Shown: in pieces, positions 46,163 through 54,344 of the stretch
Numbering within the stretch: position 1 is the stretch's first letter
Layout of the letters: each line of letters starts with the position of its first letter
Source: Candidatus Kosakonia sp. 282A-S69
GTDB taxonomy: Bacteria; Pseudomonadota; Gammaproteobacteria; Enterobacterales; Enterobacteriaceae
Assembly: GCF_029433855.1 (NCBI RefSeq)
Contig: NZ_JAROAU010000003.1
Location: 1,996,584 to 2,060,583 of the forward strand
Length of the DNA stretch: 64,000 bases
Direction: 5' to 3'
Translations under genes and position numbers: made by a program
The notes under the pieces: model-generated
Databases searched by the model: none
Seen by the model: the letters and a program-made list of their open reading frames with translations, nothing else
What the model was told of the DNA's origin: nothing

Positions 46163-46366
46163 GTGACATTTCCCCACTCAGACGACAAAGACGCCGTCCA
46201 TGCAGCGATAGGCAACGCAACACAAGCACTGCTTCGCGCCGGGCGCACCCTAAGCAAGGGTAATATTCTGGCGCACCTTATTGCCTGCGAACGTGAATCA
46301 ACAGGAGCCACAAAGGCGGTTTATGCCCAGGCCGTCGCGCTGTTACAGCCCAAAAAGCACTCATAA
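46163..46366 (+). CDS. YmgB/AriR-like small protein
   Basis: This 67-residue protein resembles the YcgZ/YmgB (AriR) family of small biofilm and acid-resistance connectors. The segment DAVHAAIGNATQALLRAGR followed by LSKGNILAHLIACERES aligns with the YmgB helices ([22 protein letters not shown] region). It begins with GTG after GAGGAACAG. It lies between an OhrR-type regulator and an ankyrin lipoprotein, all on the plus strand with short gaps, so a stress-response unit is plausible. Family assignment is by eye and moderate. Confidence 0.72.
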   Translation: MTFPHSDDKDAVHAAIGNATQALLRAGRTLSKGNILAHLIACERESTGATKAVYAQAVALLQPKKHS

Positions 46367-46399
46367 AGGATGTAAACGCTGTTCGCCGAGGGAAACGAC

Positions 46400-47137
46400 A
46401 TGAAAAAAATTATCTCCACGCTCCTGCTTACTCTGCTGTGTACCCTGCTGCCCGGCTGTAAAAGCCTGAAAAAAATCGAACCTGAAAAGCACTTCGCCGG
46501 CGCTCAACTGCTGCTGGCAAAGGCTATTCAGGCTGGAGATCGCTATACCATCCTGCGCCTGGCGAAAAAGACGGACCTTAGCACGCCGGGAAATGAAGAT
46601 TTGACGATCCTCTTTTTTGCTCTCAATGAGTCTTTTTATAATGGCAACCCGCCTGAGCGGTTGCAGATCGTCACGGATTTGGTGCGCCTGGGAGCCGACC
46701 CGCTACAGCCGCAAAAGGATGACTCCTGGAGCCCCGCCGAAATGGTGGCGATGGGTGATAAAGATATCTGGCTAAAAGCGATGCTTGACGGCGGCCTGGA
46801 TGCCAACGCCCGCGATAAGCGCTACGATGAGCCGCTTATCTTCTCGACCATCCGGGCAAAAAACAACGCCACGCTGGCGCTGCTGCTCGCACGGGGTGCG
46901 GATATCAATAGCCGTGACTCGCTGGGCAACACGCTGCTGGCCGAGGCGTTTTTTGGTGCCGAGTTCGACAAGATAGCCCTTCTGCTGGATAAGGGGGCTA
47001 ACCCGGATCTGCGCAATCACCAGGGGGACTCTTTCAGGCAGATGGTCAGCGAAGATCTTGCGAGAATTAAAAAAGAGGGCGAGTTCTACCACAATCTGTT
47101 CAAGGTGAACGAAAGGCTTAAGCGCCACGGGGCATAG
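46400..47137 (+). CDS. Ankyrin-repeat lipoprotein
   Basis: This 245-residue protein begins with a lipoprotein signal peptide ending in LLPGC (Cys20), so it should be anchored in the envelope. At least three ankyrin-like repeats follow: VRLGADPLQPQKDDSWSPAE, MLDGGLDANARDKRYDEPLI, LLARGADINSRDSLGNTLL and LLDKGANPDLRNHQGDS. Ankyrin repeats bind other proteins; similar lipoproteins are found near type VI effectors, but no such effector gene is visible here. I do not recognise a named orthologue. Confidence 0.85.
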   Translation: MKKIISTLLLTLLCTLLPGCKSLKKIEPEKHFAGAQLLLAKAIQAGDRYTILRLAKKTDLSTPGNEDLTILFFALNESFYNGNPPERLQIVTDLVRLGADPLQPQKDDSWSPAEMVAMGDKDIWLKAMLDGGLDANARDKRYDEPLIFSTIRAKNNATLALLLARGADINSRDSLGNTLLAEAFFGAEFDKIALLLDKGANPDLRNHQGDSFRQMVSEDLARIKKEGEFYHNLFKVNERLKRHGA

Positions 47138-47192
47138 GGCGTGGCGTGTTCCTGACGCCACCCTCCCGTTCCATGTTGCCCGTGAGGGGCTT

Positions 47193-47519
47193 TTAAGCGG
47201 TCATCTGCATACAGACTTCCGCACAGCGGCGGCACTGCGCAGCACACTGTTGGCAGTGATCGTGCTGATGCTTCGAGCACTCTTCGGCACAGGCGCGGCA
47301 GACGTCCGCGCAAATACGGCACACCTGCTTCGCATGCTCGCTCTCAAGGCTTAACAGCTGCGCGGTAACACGGCAGAGCGCTGCACACTCCATATCCGTT
47401 TTAATGCACGCTCGCATCATCTCAAGATGCGGCTCCTGCAAACAGGAGACCGCACAGCGATCGCAGGCTTCGGCGCACTGATAGCAGGCATCAATGCAGG
47501 ACTGATATTCATTAGTCAT
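47193..47519 (-). CDS. Four-helix-bundle copper-binding protein (Csp/DUF326 type)
   Basis: This 108-residue protein has about 20 Cys residues in repeated CxxxC patterns (CIDACYQCAEACDRCAVSC, CRICADVCRACAEECSK, CQQCAAQCRRCAEVC), the mark of the cytosolic copper storage proteins and DUF326, in which Cys line a four-helix bundle and hold many Cu(I) ions. There is no signal peptide, so it is of the cytosolic type. GGGGAG precedes ATG 47519. It is convergent with the ankyrin lipoprotein gene. Its presence near ars genes makes a metal-resistance island plausible. Confidence 0.85.
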   Translation of the reverse strand: MTNEYQSCIDACYQCAEACDRCAVSCLQEPHLEMMRACIKTDMECAALCRVTAQLLSLESEHAKQVCRICADVCRACAEECSKHQHDHCQQCAAQCRRCAEVCMQMTA

Positions 47520-47782
47520 AGTCACACTCCCCATGTGGATAAAGTGAACCTCTAAGTCTAGTTAACCCACCTGAGATCGCCATTTTTACCGTCCCTGTGT
47601 CTAAGATGCCGTCACATAAGCGAAATTTGCCGGTTATAGCCAGAAATAGGCGTAAAAAGCGGTTTTATTTATCCTCTTGCCGCCGCAGAGATATGGCACA
47701 TTACCCACCATGAAGTTTGATACGCCACTGGCGCCTGTGTTGCGCCTGGCAATGTGAGCAAGTAACGCCCAAGAGGGTAATA

Positions 47783-47862
47783 AATCACTTTCCCGTACAC
47801 ACAAAGAATTGTTTGTAGTGCTTGTATTTCTTGGCCGCCCCCCCGGGCGGCATTTTTATTTT
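47783..47862 (+). ncRNA. Possible small RNA ending in an orphan terminator
   Basis: An intrinsic terminator (GCCGCCC, loop CCCC, GGGCGGC, then ATTTTTATTTT) closes a stretch without a coding frame. A weak -10-like TAATAA at 47779 would give a transcript of roughly 75-80 bases. I do not recognise the RNA family. The 5' end is a guess; the terminator is certain. Confidence 0.45.
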
Positions 47863-47882
47863 CAGCCCCCGCGATGTGAGGT

Positions 47883-47902
47883 AATGTAAACATCTTTACA
47901 TT
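47883..47902. promoter_or_regulatory. Inverted repeat upstream of yeaK
   Basis: AATGTAAA and TTTACATT form an 8-bp perfect inverted repeat with a CATC loop, ending just before the AGGGAG ribosome site of yeaK. It could be an operator or an RNA hairpin that affects translation. Confidence 0.45.
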
Positions 47903-47915
47903 TTAGGGAGCGACC

Positions 47916-48422
47916 ATGTCTGAGATTGCCAGCCGCGATATCCACGCGCACCTACTCCATCTTCTTACTGAGCAACAGGCCCGCTTTCGCGTGGTTGAGC
48001 ATGATGCCGTTGGCAAGTGTGAAGCGGTGAGTGAAATTCGCGGTACCGCGCTCGGCCAGGGGGCGAAAGCACTGGTGTGTAAAATCAAAGGCAACGGCGT
48101 GAAAAAACATGTGCTGGCGATCCTTGCCGCCGACCTGCAGGCCGATCTCAGCCGCTTAGCGCAGCACTTTGGCGGCCTGAAAGCCTCGCTGGCGAGCCCG
48201 GCGGAAGTCGATGCCCTCACTGCCTGCGTCTTTGGCGCCATTCCCCCCTTCTCTTTTCATCCTGACCTTGAACTGGTCGCCGACCCGGTGCTGTTCCAGC
48301 GCTTCGATGAGATCGCCTTTAACGCCGGGCTGCTGGAAAAATCAGTCATCATGAATACGCACGACTATCTGCGCATCGCCCGACCGGCGCAGGTCGATTT
48401 TCGTCGCGAAAGCGCAGAGTAA
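47916..48422 (+). CDS. yeaK: YeaK, mischarged-tRNA deacylase (YbaK/ProX family)
   Basis: This 168-residue protein belongs to the YbaK/aminoacyl-tRNA deacylase family; E. coli YeaK has been reported to remove wrong amino acids such as serine from tRNA. It has the family segments [23 protein letters not shown] and the C-terminal [18 protein letters not shown]. It is followed after 12 bases by yeaL, so the two are probably an operon. In E. coli yeaJ and yoaI lie nearby; neither is seen here. Confidence 0.93.
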   Translation: MSEIASRDIHAHLLHLLTEQQARFRVVEHDAVGKCEAVSEIRGTALGQGAKALVCKIKGNGVKKHVLAILAADLQADLSRLAQHFGGLKASLASPAEVDALTACVFGAIPPFSFHPDLELVADPVLFQRFDEIAFNAGLLEKSVIMNTHDYLRIARPAQVDFRRESAE

Positions 48423-48433
48423 GGACGCTTTGC

Positions 48434-48880
48434 ATGTTTGATACCACGCTGTTTATTCTGCTCGCCCTCGCCGCACTCGGTTTCGTCAGCCATAACACCA
48501 CCGTTGCGGTCTCGATCCTCGTGCTGATCATTGTGCGCGTCACGCCGCTCAACACCCTCTTTCCGTGGATCGAAAAACAGGGGCTGACGGTCGGCATTAT
48601 CATCCTGACCATTGGCGTAATGGCACCGATTGCCAGCGGATCGCTGCCGCCTTCGACGCTGCTGCACTCCTTTGCCAACTGGAAATCGCTGGTGGCAATT
48701 GCCGTCGGGGTGTTTGTCTCATGGCTGGGCGGGCGCGGCGTCACGCTGATGAGTTCGCAGCCCTCGCTGGTAGCAGGGCTGCTGGTGGGAACGGTGTTGG
48801 GCGTGGCCCTGTTCCGGGGCGTGCCGGTCGGGCCACTGATTGCCGCCGGCCTGGTGTCGCTGCTAATTGGTAGGCAGTGA
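48434..48880 (+). CDS. yeaL: YeaL, DUF441 membrane protein
   Basis: This 148-residue inner-membrane protein with four hydrophobic helices is the orthologue of E. coli YeaL (DUF441), of unknown function. A central loop reads [19 protein letters not shown] (as [19 protein letters not shown]), and the C-terminal helices are glycine rich ([24 protein letters not shown]). Its stop lies within the end of the convergent ABC permease gene, an 18-base overlap. Confidence 0.94.
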   Translation: MFDTTLFILLALAALGFVSHNTTVAVSILVLIIVRVTPLNTLFPWIEKQGLTVGIIILTIGVMAPIASGSLPPSTLLHSFANWKSLVAIAVGVFVSWLGGRGVTLMSSQPSLVAGLLVGTVLGVALFRGVPVGPLIAAGLVSLLIGRQ

Positions 48881-49555
48881 AAGCCGCCGCTGCCAGCGCT
48901 TGACGCTATACTCCAGCGCGCTGCACAGCAGGTAGTAGACCAGCCCGGTAAAGATAAACAGCGCTGCCGGATAGACCTGTACGCGGTTGTTCACCTGCCC
49001 GGCGACGGTAGTCAGCTCAGGGACGTTAACAATAAAGGCCAGCGAGGTGTCCTTCAGCAGCGCAATCAGCAAACCGATAAACGACGGCAGCGCGTTGCGT
49101 AACGCCTGCGGCAGCAGCACGCGGCGCAGGATCTGCGCACTGGCAAACCCGCTGCTCAGCGCCGCCTCATACTGACCGCGCGGGAGTGAGCCGAGCGCCG
49201 CCAGCGTCGAGTACATCACCGAAGCCGAGGTAAACCACGCCAGCGCCAGCGTGACCGTTACCGCGCCGGGCAGATCCGCCCCCGTTATCCACGGCAGTAA
49301 AAACCAGAGCCAGAAGATAACGAAGATCAGCGGGATGCCGCGAATCAGCTCCGCCCACAGAAACAGCACTTTGCGCGGCCAGCCGCGAAAACGCCAGGCG
49401 CAACAGGCGAGCAGAATGCCGCCGGGAAACGCCAGCACCGCCGCGCCAAGAGTCATCAACAGCGACAGCAGCACGCCGCCCGGCTCGCCCTGCGCGGCTC
49501 TGCCCCACAGCAGGTAGTCGAGGTTATCGGTAATGACGGTGATATTAGCGATCAC
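48863..49555 (-). CDS. Polar amino-acid ABC transporter permease (second)
   Basis: This 230-residue inner-membrane permease of the His/Glu/Gln/Arg family has about five membrane helices and the EAA loop [30 protein letters not shown] that docks the ATPase. I chose GTG 49555, which has GGAGGTGTCGC upstream and overlaps the stop of the first permease gene by 11 bases. It is the last gene of a four-gene uptake operon (binding protein, ATPase, two permeases). E. coli has no such operon between yeaL and yeaM. The amino acid carried is not known. Confidence 0.9.
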   Translation of the reverse strand: MIANITVITDNLDYLLWGRAAQGEPGGVLLSLLMTLGAAVLAFPGGILLACCAWRFRGWPRKVLFLWAELIRGIPLIFVIFWLWFLLPWITGADLPGAVTVTLALAWFTSASVMYSTLAALGSLPRGQYEAALSSGFASAQILRRVLLPQALRNALPSFIGLLIALLKDTSLAFIVNVPELTTVAGQVNNRVQVYPAALFIFTGLVYYLLCSALEYSVKRWQRRLSLPTN

Positions 49556-50303
49556 GCGACACCTCCGTGGCATGGCGCAGGAACCGCCAGTGGCGCGGTA
49601 GATTAAACAGCACACTCATCAGCAGACCGAGCAGCAGATAGAGCGCGCTGCCTACGGCAAAGGCTTCCAGTGCGTGGGCGTTAAAGCTCTCAATCTGCCG
49701 GGTCTGATAAGTGAGCTCGCCGAGACCTATACCGGTCGCCAGCGAGGAGAGTTTCATCAAATTGAGATACTGCCCCACCACCGGCTGCCAGGCATTCTGC
49801 ACCCCCTGCGGCAACAGCACCCAGCGAAAGAGCGCCAGCGGGCTGAAGCCCTGTGACTGCGCCGCCTCCACCTGCCCGCGCGGTACGGCGAGCAGCCCGG
49901 CCTGGATCTCCTCCACCAGAAAGGCAGCGGTAAAGAGCCCGAGTGCCCAGGCCGACGAGAGAAACTCCGGCGTAAACCACCAGACATCCCCCGGCAGAAT
50001 GCTAAAGGGGTGCTCGTCGTTAACGTACTGGCGGGCCGCCAGCGGTAAAACGTTCCACGCGGCGAAGTACCAGAACAGCAGCTGCACCAGCAGCGGCGTA
50101 TTACGAAACAGCGAAACCCACGCCGCCACCGCCCCCCGGCCCGCGCGACCGCCCGCCAGACGCAGCGCCAGCAGCAGCACGGTAAGCAGGGTCGCGAGGA
50201 TCATGCCCACCAGCGTGACCCATACGGTGGTGAGAAAACCGGAGAGGATCCACTCTGCGGGCTGGCCGCTGAGCACCCCCGCCCAGTCAAGATGCAGTGC
50301 CAT
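49545..50303 (-). CDS. Polar amino-acid ABC transporter permease (first)
   Basis: This 252-residue permease resembles GltJ-type subunits of glutamate/aspartate-like importers, with helices near LTTVWVTLVGMILATLLTVLL, LFTAAFLVEEIQAGLLAV and LYLLLGLLMSVLF, and the EAA loop QVEAAQSQGFSPLALFRWVLLPQ. The motif FRNTPLLVQLLFWYF is typical of this family. Its ATG overlaps the ATPase stop by one base (TAATG), showing tight coupling in the operon. Confidence 0.92.
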   Translation of the reverse strand: MALHLDWAGVLSGQPAEWILSGFLTTVWVTLVGMILATLLTVLLLALRLAGGRAGRGAVAAWVSLFRNTPLLVQLLFWYFAAWNVLPLAARQYVNDEHPFSILPGDVWWFTPEFLSSAWALGLFTAAFLVEEIQAGLLAVPRGQVEAAQSQGFSPLALFRWVLLPQGVQNAWQPVVGQYLNLMKLSSLATGIGLGELTYQTRQIESFNAHALEAFAVGSALYLLLGLLMSVLFNLPRHWRFLRHATEVSRDR

Positions 50304-51124
50304 TACAACTCCTTGTTATCGGCATGCAGCGGGTTGAGCACCTTTTGCAGAAAACGCTGCGCGCGCGGATGCTGCGGCGCGGTAAAGAAGTCGGCGGGCG
50401 CGGCCTGCTCGAGAATTTCGCCGCCGTCGATAAAAATCACCCGGTCGGCGATTTCGCGGGCAAACTGCATCTCGTGCGTCACCACAATCAGGGTAATGCC
50501 GCTGTGCGCCAGCGACTTCATTACCTGCAGCACCTCGCCAATCATCTCCGGATCGAGCGCCGAGGTCGGCTCATCAAACAGGATAATGTGCGGATCGGCC
50601 GCCAGCGTGCGCGCAATCGCCACCCGCTGCTGCTGACCGCCGGAGAGCTGCGCCGGGTAGTGCTGCGCCTTCTCCTGTAAGCCGACGCGCGCCAGCAGCG
50701 CGAGCGCGATTTGCTCTGCCTCGGCGGCGCTTTTGCCATGAATGTGACGCAGCGCGAGGGTGATATTCTCAAGCGCCGTGAGGTGGGCGTAGAGATTGAA
50801 CTGCTGGAAAACAAAGCCGACATGACGGCGCAACTCGCGCAATTTGCGGCCATTTAGCTGGCGGGTGGGTTGACCATCGACAAAAATCTCGCCGCTGCTG
50901 AGACTCTCCAGCTGATTTATCAGGCGGATCAGCGTCGATTTCCCGGAGCCGGAAGGGCCGCACACCGCGACCACTTCACCCGCCGCGACCTGTAAATCAA
51001 TCGCTTTCAGCACCACGTTGTCACCAAAACGTTTACTCGCCTGGCGAAACACCACCGTGCCTTTTTGCACGGGCAACGCCCCTGCGACATCGACCGCAGG
51101 GGAAGAGAAGAGACCTGCCAGCAT
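50303..51124 (-). CDS. Polar amino-acid ABC transporter ATPase
   Basis: This 273-residue ATP-binding subunit has Walker [11 protein letters not shown]-loop FVFQQFNL, signature LSGGQQQRV, Walker [13 protein letters not shown] and switch His VTHEMQ, in the arrangement of GlnQ/GltL. About 20 extra residues precede the usual start ([13 protein letters not shown]...), so the true start may be a later codon, but this ATG sits 3 bases from the binding-protein stop. It powers import of a polar amino acid. Confidence 0.92.
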   Translation of the reverse strand: MLAGLFSSPAVDVAGALPVQKGTVVFRQASKRFGDNVVLKAIDLQVAAGEVVAVCGPSGSGKSTLIRLINQLESLSSGEIFVDGQPTRQLNGRKLRELRRHVGFVFQQFNLYAHLTALENITLALRHIHGKSAAEAEQIALALLARVGLQEKAQHYPAQLSGGQQQRVAIARTLAADPHIILFDEPTSALDPEMIGEVLQVMKSLAHSGITLIVVTHEMQFAREIADRVIFIDGGEILEQAAPADFFTAPQHPRAQRFLQKVLNPLHADNKEL

Positions 51125-51126
51125 CG

Positions 51127-51951
51127 TTATTTCGCTTCTATGGTAAAGCTGCGCGGAGCCGGCGTTTTGGTTTGCGGGCCAAACCAGGTGTCGTAAATCT
51201 TCGCCGCTTCACCGCGCTTCTCAAGGTTTACCAGCTCTTCGTTAACTTTGTTCAGCAAAGCGCTCTCCCCTTTGCTGACGCCGACGCCAATCTCCTCTTT
51301 CGACAGCAGATCGGGCAGGATCTTAAACTTCGCTTTATCCGGCGCCCCCGCCAGCAGCCCCGCCAGTATGGTGCTGTCCTGAGTGATCGCCTGCACATTG
51401 CCGTTACGCAGCGCGGTCAGCGCCAGCGGAATGTCGTCATAGGCCAGTACGCGGGATTGCGGGAAGCGCTGATGCAGCGCCTGCTCGCCGGTGGTGCCTT
51501 TCACTGCGCCAATGCGCGCTTTGCTATAGGCATCAAGCTTGTCCGGTGAAGAGGCCGGGACGAGAAACTGCTGGCCGGTAACAAAATAGGGGGTGGAAAA
51601 ATCGATCACCTGCGCGCGTTCCGGCGTGATAGTGATATCCGCGACAATCAAGTCGACCTTGCCAGATTGCAGCAGCGGGATGCGGTTCGCCGGGTTGGTG
51701 GCAACCAGTTGCAGCTTCACGCCGAGGCTTTTCGCCAGCGCTTTCGCAAAATCTACGTCGTAGCCAACAATATCGTGGCTTTCAGGATCGATCGCGCCAA
51801 AGGGCGGGTTGGCATCAAAGGTAGCGACTTTGACGACGCCTGCGGCTTTGATATCCGCCAGCTTGTCTGCCTGCGCGGAGAAGGAGAGCGCCGACAGCAG
51901 CGCCAGCGCGCTGAGCCCAGCCATTTTTTTAGTTTGTGATGAGGTTGCCAT
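51127..51951 (-). CDS. Periplasmic amino-acid-binding protein (family 3)
   Basis: This 274-residue solute-binding protein has a signal peptide cut near residue 28 (SFSAQA/DK) and the family 3 hallmark [15 protein letters not shown], followed by [28 protein letters not shown]. The ligand-pocket Arg and Asp residues of this family (ITPERA, DFSTPYF) are present, so an alpha-amino acid is the likely ligand, but side-chain preference cannot be read. It is the first gene of the operon; AAGGAT precedes its ATG. nimR lies upstream on the same strand. Confidence 0.92.
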   Translation of the reverse strand: MATSSQTKKMAGLSALALLSALSFSAQADKLADIKAAGVVKVATFDANPPFGAIDPESHDIVGYDVDFAKALAKSLGVKLQLVATNPANRIPLLQSGKVDLIVADITITPERAQVIDFSTPYFVTGQQFLVPASSPDKLDAYSKARIGAVKGTTGEQALHQRFPQSRVLAYDDIPLALTALRNGNVQAITQDSTILAGLLAGAPDKAKFKILPDLLSKEEIGVGVSKGESALLNKVNEELVNLEKRGEAAKIYDTWFGPQTKTPAPRSFTIEAK

Positions 51952-52155
51952 GCTAATCCTTATGCCCGGTTAGTGTGTTTATTGCCGCGTTAAAGTCACA
52001 TAAGGTTTTTCATCACACAAATATCAAAAAGTGCATTGAATATCTGAAAAAGTTATTAAAAACAGCGTCGCGATATTAATGACTTATCCTCTCCTGCCTG
52101 ACGAAATAAACGCTTTAAACCCACACCAGTGAAGGGGTTTTCGCAGGGAAAAATA

Positions 52156-52941
52156 TTACCGCTCGCCGAGCGTTGCCAGATAACGCCCCGGCGTCTCCCC
52201 CAGCCCCTTTTTAAACATGGTGATAAAGGCCGTGGTTGAGTCATACCCCAGCGTCTGGGCGATCTGCTGCACGCTGTGGCCCTCAATCAACAGGCGCAGG
52301 GCGAGGATCAGCTGTAACTGATGGCGCCAGCGGCGAAAGCTTAGCCCCGTCTCTTTCACCACGAGGCGCGCGAGGTTGCGCTCGCTCATGGCGAAGCGCT
52401 GCGCCCACAGCGCCAGTGTCTGCCGGTCGGCCGGTGCCAGCTCCATCATCTCCACCATCTGGCGGATCTTTGGATGCATTGAGACGGGAAGCTGGAGCTG
52501 CATCTGCGGCTGATGGGGTAACTCATCAAACAGCACCTGGATCAGGCGCTGCGTCTGCGGCTCCCGTCTTTCGGCCGCTGAACGGGTGGCAAGCTGGAGG
52601 ATCAGCTCGCGCACCAGCGGCGAGATCTTGAGGGTGCAGCAGTGCTGCGGCATCACCACCGCCCAGCTTTCAATAAACAGAAAGCAGAGCTGCGCGTTAG
52701 CGGTGGCATGATTGCTGTGCGGCACAAAACCCGGTAGCCACATGGCGTGGTGCGGCGGCACCATCCAGCGGGCATTCTCCACTTCACAGGTGATCGCCCC
52801 TTTTAAGGCAAGGATCAGCTGCCCTTTGCGATGATGATGAGCGGGAATGCGCTGCTCGTGCGCCGCCATACGAATGTGGAACGCCACGGCGGCTTCCTGC
52901 TGGCTGTCGGGATCGAAGCCCGCTAAGGCTAAGTCATGCAT
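52156..52941 (-). CDS. nimR: NimR, AraC-family repressor of nimT
   Basis: This 261-residue regulator is the orthologue of E. coli YeaM/NimR. A cupin-like N-terminal sensor (RIPAHHHRKGQLILALKGAI) precedes an AraC-type double helix-turn-helix from about residue 155 to the end (LALWAQRFAMSERNLARLVVKETG and VQQIAQTLGYDSTTAFITMFKKGLGETPGRY). It is divergent from nimT with a 99-bp gap, the site of its operator in E. coli, where it represses the 2-nitroimidazole exporter. Confidence 0.93.
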   Translation of the reverse strand: MHDLALAGFDPDSQQEAAVAFHIRMAAHEQRIPAHHHRKGQLILALKGAITCEVENARWMVPPHHAMWLPGFVPHSNHATANAQLCFLFIESWAVVMPQHCCTLKISPLVRELILQLATRSAAERREPQTQRLIQVLFDELPHQPQMQLQLPVSMHPKIRQMVEMMELAPADRQTLALWAQRFAMSERNLARLVVKETGLSFRRWRHQLQLILALRLLIEGHSVQQIAQTLGYDSTTAFITMFKKGLGETPGRYLATLGER

Positions 52942-53040
52942 AAAGTTGTCCGCATTTAGCGATAAAGTGTCATTTTAGCTTGATTCAAACAGCGGTGAAA
53001 AACGCTATCGTAGTGCCCTCTTTTTATGGATGAGAACACC

Positions 53041-54225
53041 ATGACCACTCCCTCCTCTGCCGGCAAACAGCGCCTGCTGCTGATCGCTGGCATCCTGATG
53101 ATAGCCACCACGCTTCGCGTCACCTTCACCGGTGCTGCGCCGCTGCTGGATGCCATTCGCGCCGAATATGGCTTAACCACGGCGCAAACCGGCATGCTCA
53201 CCACCCTGCCGCTGCTGGCCTTCGCGCTGATTTCGCCGCTGGCGGCGGGCGTGGCGCGCCGTATGGGTATGGAGCGCAGCCTGTTTACGGCGCTGCTGCT
53301 GATTTGCGCAGGCATCGCCCTGCGCTCGCTGCCCTCCTCCCTGCTGCTGTTTATCGGTACGGCGGTGATTGGCTGCGGGATTGCACTTGGCAATGTGCTG
53401 CTGCCCGGTATGCTGAAGCGGGATTTTGCGCAGCATGTCGCCAGGCTGACCGGAGCGTATTCGCTCACGATGGGCGCGGCGGCGGCGCTCGGTTCCGCGG
53501 CGATGGTGCCGATTGCGCAGAGCGGCGCGGGCTGGCACGGCGCGCTGCTCACGCTGATGATCTTCCCGCTGCTGGCGCTGCTGCTCTGGCTACCACGCCT
53601 GCGCCACGACGCACCGGCGGCACTCAGTGCCACGGGTGCGCTTCACAGCCGCGGTATCTGGCGTTCGGCACTGGCCTGGCAGGTGACGCTCTATCTCGGG
53701 ATCAACTCGCTGATTTACTACATTGTGATCGGCTGGCTGCCGTCAATTCTGATAAGCCAGGGGTTCAGCGAGACGCAGGCGGGCTCGCTGCACGGCGTGC
53801 TACAACTGGCTACGGCTGCGCCCGGGTTACTTGTTCCGCTGGTACTGCACCGCCTTCGCGATCAGCGCGCCATCGCGGCGCTGGTTGCGCTGCTCTGCGC
53901 TGCGGGCGCGCTGGGGCTGTGGCTGCAGCCGGGTCACGCGGCGATCTGGACGGTGGTATATGGATTTGGCTCCGGGGCGACGATGATCCTGGGTCTCACC
54001 TTTATTGGCCTGCGGGCGAGTTCAGCGCATCAGGCCGCCGCGCTGTCGGGGATGGCGCAATCGGTGGGCTATCTGCTCGCCGCCTGCGGGCCGCCGCTGA
54101 TGGGGAAAGTACATGACGCCAGCGGTGACTGGCATCTGCCGCTGATCGCCTGCGCGATGCTGTCAGTAGTGATGGCGCTGTGCGGCGCGTTTGCCGGACG
54201 CGACCGGGAGATCGTTGCCGGATAG
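53041..54225 (+). CDS. nimT: NimT, 2-nitroimidazole/cyanate-type MFS transporter
   Basis: This 394-residue MFS transporter of the cyanate permease (CynX) family matches E. coli YeaN/NimT, which exports 2-nitroimidazole. Twelve hydrophobic helices are visible, with the family segments TTLRVTFTGAAPLLDAIR at the start and GFGSGATMILGLTFIGLRASSAHQAAALSGMAQSVGYLLAA late. I chose ATG 53041, giving MTTPSS; an in-frame ATG 5 codons upstream has no ribosome site. A REP pair follows. Confidence 0.93.
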   Translation: MTTPSSAGKQRLLLIAGILMIATTLRVTFTGAAPLLDAIRAEYGLTTAQTGMLTTLPLLAFALISPLAAGVARRMGMERSLFTALLLICAGIALRSLPSSLLLFIGTAVIGCGIALGNVLLPGMLKRDFAQHVARLTGAYSLTMGAAAALGSAAMVPIAQSGAGWHGALLTLMIFPLLALLLWLPRLRHDAPAALSATGALHSRGIWRSALAWQVTLYLGINSLIYYIVIGWLPSILISQGFSETQAGSLHGVLQLATAAPGLLVPLVLHRLRDQRAIAALVALLCAAGALGLWLQPGHAAIWTVVYGFGSGATMILGLTFIGLRASSAHQAAALSGMAQSVGYLLAACGPPLMGKVHDASGDWHLPLIACAMLSVVMALCGAFAGRDREIVAG

Positions 54226-54243
54226 AGGCAGGATGGCGGATAA

Positions 54244-54333
54244 GTGCCGGATGGCGGCTTGCGCCTTATCCGGCCTACAACAGCGGTACCGGGGTGTGGT
54301 AGGCCGGATAAGCGTTTACGCGCCATCCGGCAC
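54244..54333. repeat. REP pair between nimT and amidotransferase gene
   Basis: Two facing REP units, TGCCGGATGGCGGC...TTATCCGGCCTAC and GTAGGCCGGATAAGCG...GCGCCATCCGGCAC, fill the gap between convergent genes. Confidence 0.9.
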
Positions 54334-54344
54334 AATCCACGGAC

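Larger units (their letters stand above)
47520..47915. other. Intergenic region with orphan terminator
   Basis: This 396-bp gap between a Cys-rich protein gene and yeaK contains a clear intrinsic terminator at 47834-47862 that belongs to no visible gene, and an inverted repeat at 47883-47902. A 15-codon frame at 47710 has no ribosome site and is probably chance. Confidence 0.6.

Noticed and set aside
47710-47757. A 15-codon frame in the gap before yeaK that could be a leader peptide
   Set aside because: There is no ribosome site and no pattern such as repeated regulatory codons.
47669-47893. A 74-codon minus-strand frame before yeaK
   Set aside because: It crosses the terminator and the inverted repeat, has no ribosome site, and has odd composition.
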